Below, piece by piece: positions 61,254 through 64,000 of a stretch of DNA of 64,000 nucleotides. The stretch covers positions 248,001 through 312,000 of the forward strand of contig NZ_RQIT01000003.1 in assembly GCF_003837805.1 (NCBI RefSeq), written 5' to 3'. Within the stretch, counting starts at the first letter, position 1. The number at the start of each line of letters is the position of its first letter. The stretch is from Bradyrhizobium sp. RP6. Lineage in GTDB: Bacteria; Pseudomonadota; Alphaproteobacteria; Rhizobiales; Xanthobacteraceae. The notes beneath the pieces are model-generated. The model saw only the letters and a list, made by a program, of their open reading frames with translations, ran no database searches and was not told where the DNA came from. The position numbers and the translations under genes are program-made.

Positions 61254-63002
61254 TCATGACTTGGCCACTCCGCCTTCGCTGACGATCTTGATCGGTGCCG
61301 GCGGCGTCGCTCGCGGCTGCAGCACCTGGGCGAGCACCTGCTCCTTGGGGCCGAACGCCTGCATGCGGCCGTCGCGCAGCACCAGGATCTGGTCGACCGC
61401 CTCGACGCCGATCGGGCGGTGCGCCACCACGACGACGATGGCCCCGCGCTCGCGGGCAGCGCGGACGGCGCGGGTCAGCGCCTCGTCGCCTTCGGTGTCG
61501 AGGTTGGAGTTGGGCTCGTCGAGCACGATCAGGAAGGGCTTGCCGTAGAGCGCGCGCGCTAGCGCCACGCGCTGCGCCTGGCCTGCGGAGAGCGCTGCGC
61601 CCTGCTCGCCCACCTGGGTATTGTAACCCTCGCGCATCTTGATGATCATGTCATGCACGCCGGCTTCTTTCGCAGCCGCGATGATATCCTCGGAGGTCGC
61701 CCCGGGATCGAACCGGCTGATGTTCTGTGCGATGGTGCCACCGAACAGTTCGACGTCCTGCGGCAGATAGCCGATGTGGCGGCCGAGCATGTCGGACGAC
61801 CATTGATCGAGCGCCGCGCCGTCGAGCCGCACCTTGCCGCGCACCGGCTGCCAGACCCCGACCAGCGCGCGGATCAATGACGACTTGCCGGAGCCGCTCG
61901 GGCCGATCACGCCGAGGCCGTTGCCGGCGGCGAGCGCGAAGGTGACGTCCTGCACCACGAGGCGCTGGTCGCCGGGCGGCACCATGGCGAGGCCTTCGAC
62001 AGAGAGCCGGCTGGTGGGCGCCTGCAACTGGGTCGGCATCGCCTGCGCCGGCATCTGCTCCAGCAGGCGCGTGAGGCGGTGCCAGCTCTGGCGTGCCGCG
62101 ACGAAGGACTTCCAATGCGCGATGGCGAGATCGACCGGCGCGAGCGCGCGGGCGGAGAGGATCGAGCCGGCGATGATGATGCCCGCCGTCGCCTCCTGGT
62201 GAATGACGAGATAAGCGCCGACCGCGAGCACGGCCGATTGCAGCATCATGCGCAGCACCTTTGCGACTGCACCCAGACCGCCAGCGACGTCGCTCGCACG
62301 CTGATTGCCGGCGAGATATTTTTCGTTGGCTTCGCTCCAGCGCTGGTTCATCCGTCCGGCCATGCCCATCGACACCATCACCTCGGCGTTGCGGCGGCTG
62401 GCCTGGGCGAGATCGTTGCGCTGGGCGGCGAGCCCCATCGCCTCGCGTGCCGGCTGGCGGGACATGAACTCGGTGACCAGCGTCAGGCCGACCAGGATGA
62501 TGGCGCCGACCAGCGCGGTGACGCCGATCAGGACGTGAAAGGCGAAGCAGATGGCGAGATAGAGCGGCAGCCAGGGCAGATCGAAGAACGCGCTCGGACC
62601 CAGGCCGCCGAGGAAGGAGCGGACATTGTCCAGATCGCGCAGCGGCTGGAGGCCCTCGTTGCGGCTGCCGACCAGGAGCGGCAGGCGCACGATGGTGTCG
62701 AACACGCGCTTGTTGAGGGCTTCGTCGAGCGAGGTACCGATCCGCCCCAGGATGCGGTTGCGAATCATGTCGAGCACGCCCTGCGCCATGTAGAGGAAGC
62801 TGGCGAGGATGATGAGGCCGATCAGGGTCGGGATGCTGCGGCTCGGCAGCACCCGGTCGTAGACCTCCAGCATGAAGATCGACCCGGTCAGATAGAGCAG
62901 GTTGATCATGCAGCTCATCAAGCCGACGCCGACGAACGCCGTGCGACAAGCGCGCAAGGCGTCACCGAGCTCTGAACGGCGGACGCCAGGGATGGCTGCC
63001 AT
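61254..63002 (-). CDS. prsD: Type I secretion permease/ATPase (PrsD family)
   Basis: 582 residues. N-terminal ABC_membrane domain with about six helices between 20 and 290; ATPase 335-560 with Walker A GPSGSGKS 367-374, signature LSAGQ 471-475 (one residue off LSGGQ, as in PrsD/ApxIB-like exporters) and Walker B LIVLDEP 491-497. It exports C-terminal-signal proteins such as RTX-like or glycanase substrates in rhizobia; no substrate gene is adjacent here. Operon partner of the fusion protein below it. Upstream 63003-63257 has no gene and no clear promoter. Confidence 0.9.
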   Translation of the reverse strand: MAAIPGVRRSELGDALRACRTAFVGVGLMSCMINLLYLTGSIFMLEVYDRVLPSRSIPTLIGLIILASFLYMAQGVLDMIRNRILGRIGTSLDEALNKRVFDTIVRLPLLVGSRNEGLQPLRDLDNVRSFLGGLGPSAFFDLPWLPLYLAICFAFHVLIGVTALVGAIILVGLTLVTEFMSRQPAREAMGLAAQRNDLAQASRRNAEVMVSMGMAGRMNQRWSEANEKYLAGNQRASDVAGGLGAVAKVLRMMLQSAVLAVGAYLVIHQEATAGIIIAGSILSARALAPVDLAIAHWKSFVAARQSWHRLTRLLEQMPAQAMPTQLQAPTSRLSVEGLAMVPPGDQRLVVQDVTFALAAGNGLGVIGPSGSGKSSLIRALVGVWQPVRGKVRLDGAALDQWSSDMLGRHIGYLPQDVELFGGTIAQNISRFDPGATSEDIIAAAKEAGVHDMIIKMREGYNTQVGEQGAALSAGQAQRVALARALYGKPFLIVLDEPNSNLDTEGDEALTRAVRAARERGAIVVVVAHRPIGVEAVDQILVLRDGRMQAFGPKEQVLAQVLQPRATPPAPIKIVSEGGVAKS

Positions 63003-63257
63003 CAGTCTGATCTCTTTCGGCTAGGGGGCAAGGCCCCTGATTTCACGGGCAATTCAGGGTACTCGCCCCGGATTAACATCGTGTTCGCCCGGCGTCCAAC
63101 GCAGCCGAGCTCATCCAGAGCCCTGATGGGCCACATCTACCCGTGATGGCCTCCCGCGCAAGTCCGGAATTTCACAGGCTTGCGGCTTTTTCTTGCAGGC
63201 TTTCAGCCTCTTCCGGGAAATCGCGAGGTTGAAAGTTCCGGCCAGCCGAATGCGGGG

Positions 63258-63527
63258 CTAGAACCTGCCCCCGCCACGCACCAGGCGGACGACGACCAGC
63301 AGGATGACGGCGCCGATGGCGGAGTAGACGATTTCGGAGACGAGCCCCGTGCCGAGACGAATGCCGAGCTTGGGAAACAGGAAGCTCGCCACGAGCGCGC
63401 CGGCGATGCCGACCACGATGTCGCCGATGATTCCGAACCCGGTCCCGCGCACCACCTTGCCGGCAAGCCAGCCGGCGACCAGGCCGACGAACAGGATGAC
63501 CACCAGGCCTTCGTTGGAAATGTACAT
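63258..63527 (-). CDS. GlsB/YeaQ/YmgE-family stress response membrane protein
   Basis: 89 residues from the ATG at 63527 (GAGAGGGACC upstream). GlsB family: three helices (VVILFVGLVAGWLAGKV, GIIGDIVVGIAGALVASFLF, VYSAIGAVILLVVVRLV). These are small transglycosylase-associated membrane proteins, often stress-induced. Short GGGRF C-terminus. Function uncertain. Confidence 0.88.
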   Translation of the reverse strand: MYISNEGLVVILFVGLVAGWLAGKVVRGTGFGIIGDIVVGIAGALVASFLFPKLGIRLGTGLVSEIVYSAIGAVILLVVVRLVRGGGRF

Positions 63528-63645
63528 GAGTGAGGTCCCTCTCCGTGACCGGAGCCATCGAACGGGAACCGGAATGAATGAGGTGTGAATACTGGCGGTG
63601 TGGCTCGCGCAGCCGGGATCATGCTCCAGCTCAACTCATCCGGGA

Positions 63646-64000
63646 CTATGACACCACGGTGACCGACTCCGCCAGCACGCATCTCGCCGCCCGCCCCGGT
63701 CCGACCTCGACATTCGCGGGCAGCCCTTCCAGGCAGCGCGGCATTGCGAGCTTGCAGCGGGGAGCAAAGGAGCAATTGTGCGGCTTCTCCGCCAGCGAGG
63801 GCGGGGTGCCGGGAATGGTCTCCAGGCGGGCGCCGCGCTTGGCGCCGTGGATGGTCGAGGCGAGCAGGCCCTTGGCGTAGGGATGCACCGGCGAGCGGAC
63901 GATGTCGCGAAGCGTGCCCTGCTCCACGATCTGGCCGGCATACATCACCGCAACGCGGTCGCAGATCTCGATGGCAACGCCGATGTCGTGGGTGACGAAG
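63646..64000 (-). CDS. Oligopeptide/dipeptide ABC transporter ATPase, N-terminal part outside window
   Basis: C-terminal 118 codons of an OppD/DppD-type ATPase. The frame stays open to the window end; the first visible residues are FVTHDIGVAIEICDRVAVMYAG, with the H-loop His of the ATPase, followed by QIVEQGTLRDIVRSPVHPY and the oligo_HPY region: PRCKLAMPRC cysteines after CSFAPRC bind an Fe-S-like site in DppD. Ends TVVS. Cytosolic peptide import ATPase; neighbours lie outside. Confidence 0.87.
   Translation of the reverse strand, partial: FVTHDIGVAIEICDRVAVMYAGQIVEQGTLRDIVRSPVHPYAKGLLASTIHGAKRGARLETIPGTPPSLAEKPHNCSFAPRCKLAMPRCLEGLPANVEVGPGRAARCVLAESVTVVS

Overview
This is a high-GC alphaproteobacterial chromosome segment, most likely from Bradyrhizobium or a close relative. 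The evidence is the content: a membrane-bound ferritin gene (mbfA) with a textbook Irr/ICE box, an initiator tRNA, a PrsD/PrsE type I exporter, a DUF1127 protein, a GlsB-type membrane protein, many acyl-CoA and aromatic-acid genes, and several families of intergenic palindromic repeats like those scattered through Bradyrhizobium genomes. No transposase, integrase, phage gene or CRISPR array is visible, so this looks like core or long-resident accessory chromosome rather than an island.

Layout. 1-5.8 kb: a truncated DUF3237 gene, then a five-gene plus-strand operon (crotonase, feruloyl-CoA-synthase-like ligase, HSD10-like SDR, 4HBT thioesterase, periplasmic binding protein) ending in a clear terminator; it reads as a CoA-dependent aromatic side-chain pathway. 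6-13.6 kb: two separate pairs of a glutathione S-transferase gene divergent from a WYL-type regulator, each with an inverted-repeat operator candidate, plus a YkgJ protein, small membrane proteins, a remnant of a TAXI-type TRAP receptor and a crotonase lacking its glutamates. 13.6-20 kb: small His-rich secreted protein, fatty-acid desaturase, MetX-like hydrolase, zinc-ribbon MBL hydrolase, MFS carrier, acyl-CoA synthetase. 20-26.5 kb: a binding protein and an HlyD/RbbA/YhhJ export operon behind a FixK/FNR-like box. 26.6-32 kb: a large cyclase/AAA/TPR regulator divergent from an unknown gene and a staphylococcal-nuclease-like protein, then a bidirectional terminator and tRNA-fMet.

32-46 kb: coniferyl-aldehyde dehydrogenase, GMC oxidoreductase, two SDRs, CvpA, DUF3775, a cassette of two paralogous MBL hydrolases around FAH and GST genes, epoxide hydrolase, mbfA and amidase. 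46-53 kb: zinc alcohol dehydrogenase, AidB-like acyl-CoA dehydrogenase, a Tyr-less SDR, crotonase, GNAT, DUF1127 and LysR genes. 53-64 kb: MFS symporter, a three-gene minus-strand operon (two tandem amidohydrolases and a Rieske ferredoxin), CinA C-terminal protein, DUF1488, AMP nucleosidase, PrsDE, GlsB and the end of an oligopeptide ABC ATPase.

The common theme is soil catabolism of plant-derived aromatic and acyl compounds (ligase, hydratase, dehydrogenase, thioesterase, coniferaldehyde dehydrogenase, amidohydrolases, binding proteins), with iron and low-oxygen control at single loci. The observations most worth testing are the duplicated operator at the first GST/WYL locus, the FixK-like box before the RbbA operon, the unknown-protein/SNase/cyclase locus, the tandem amidohydrolase-Rieske operon, and the MBL-FAH-GST-MBL-epoxide hydrolase cassette.
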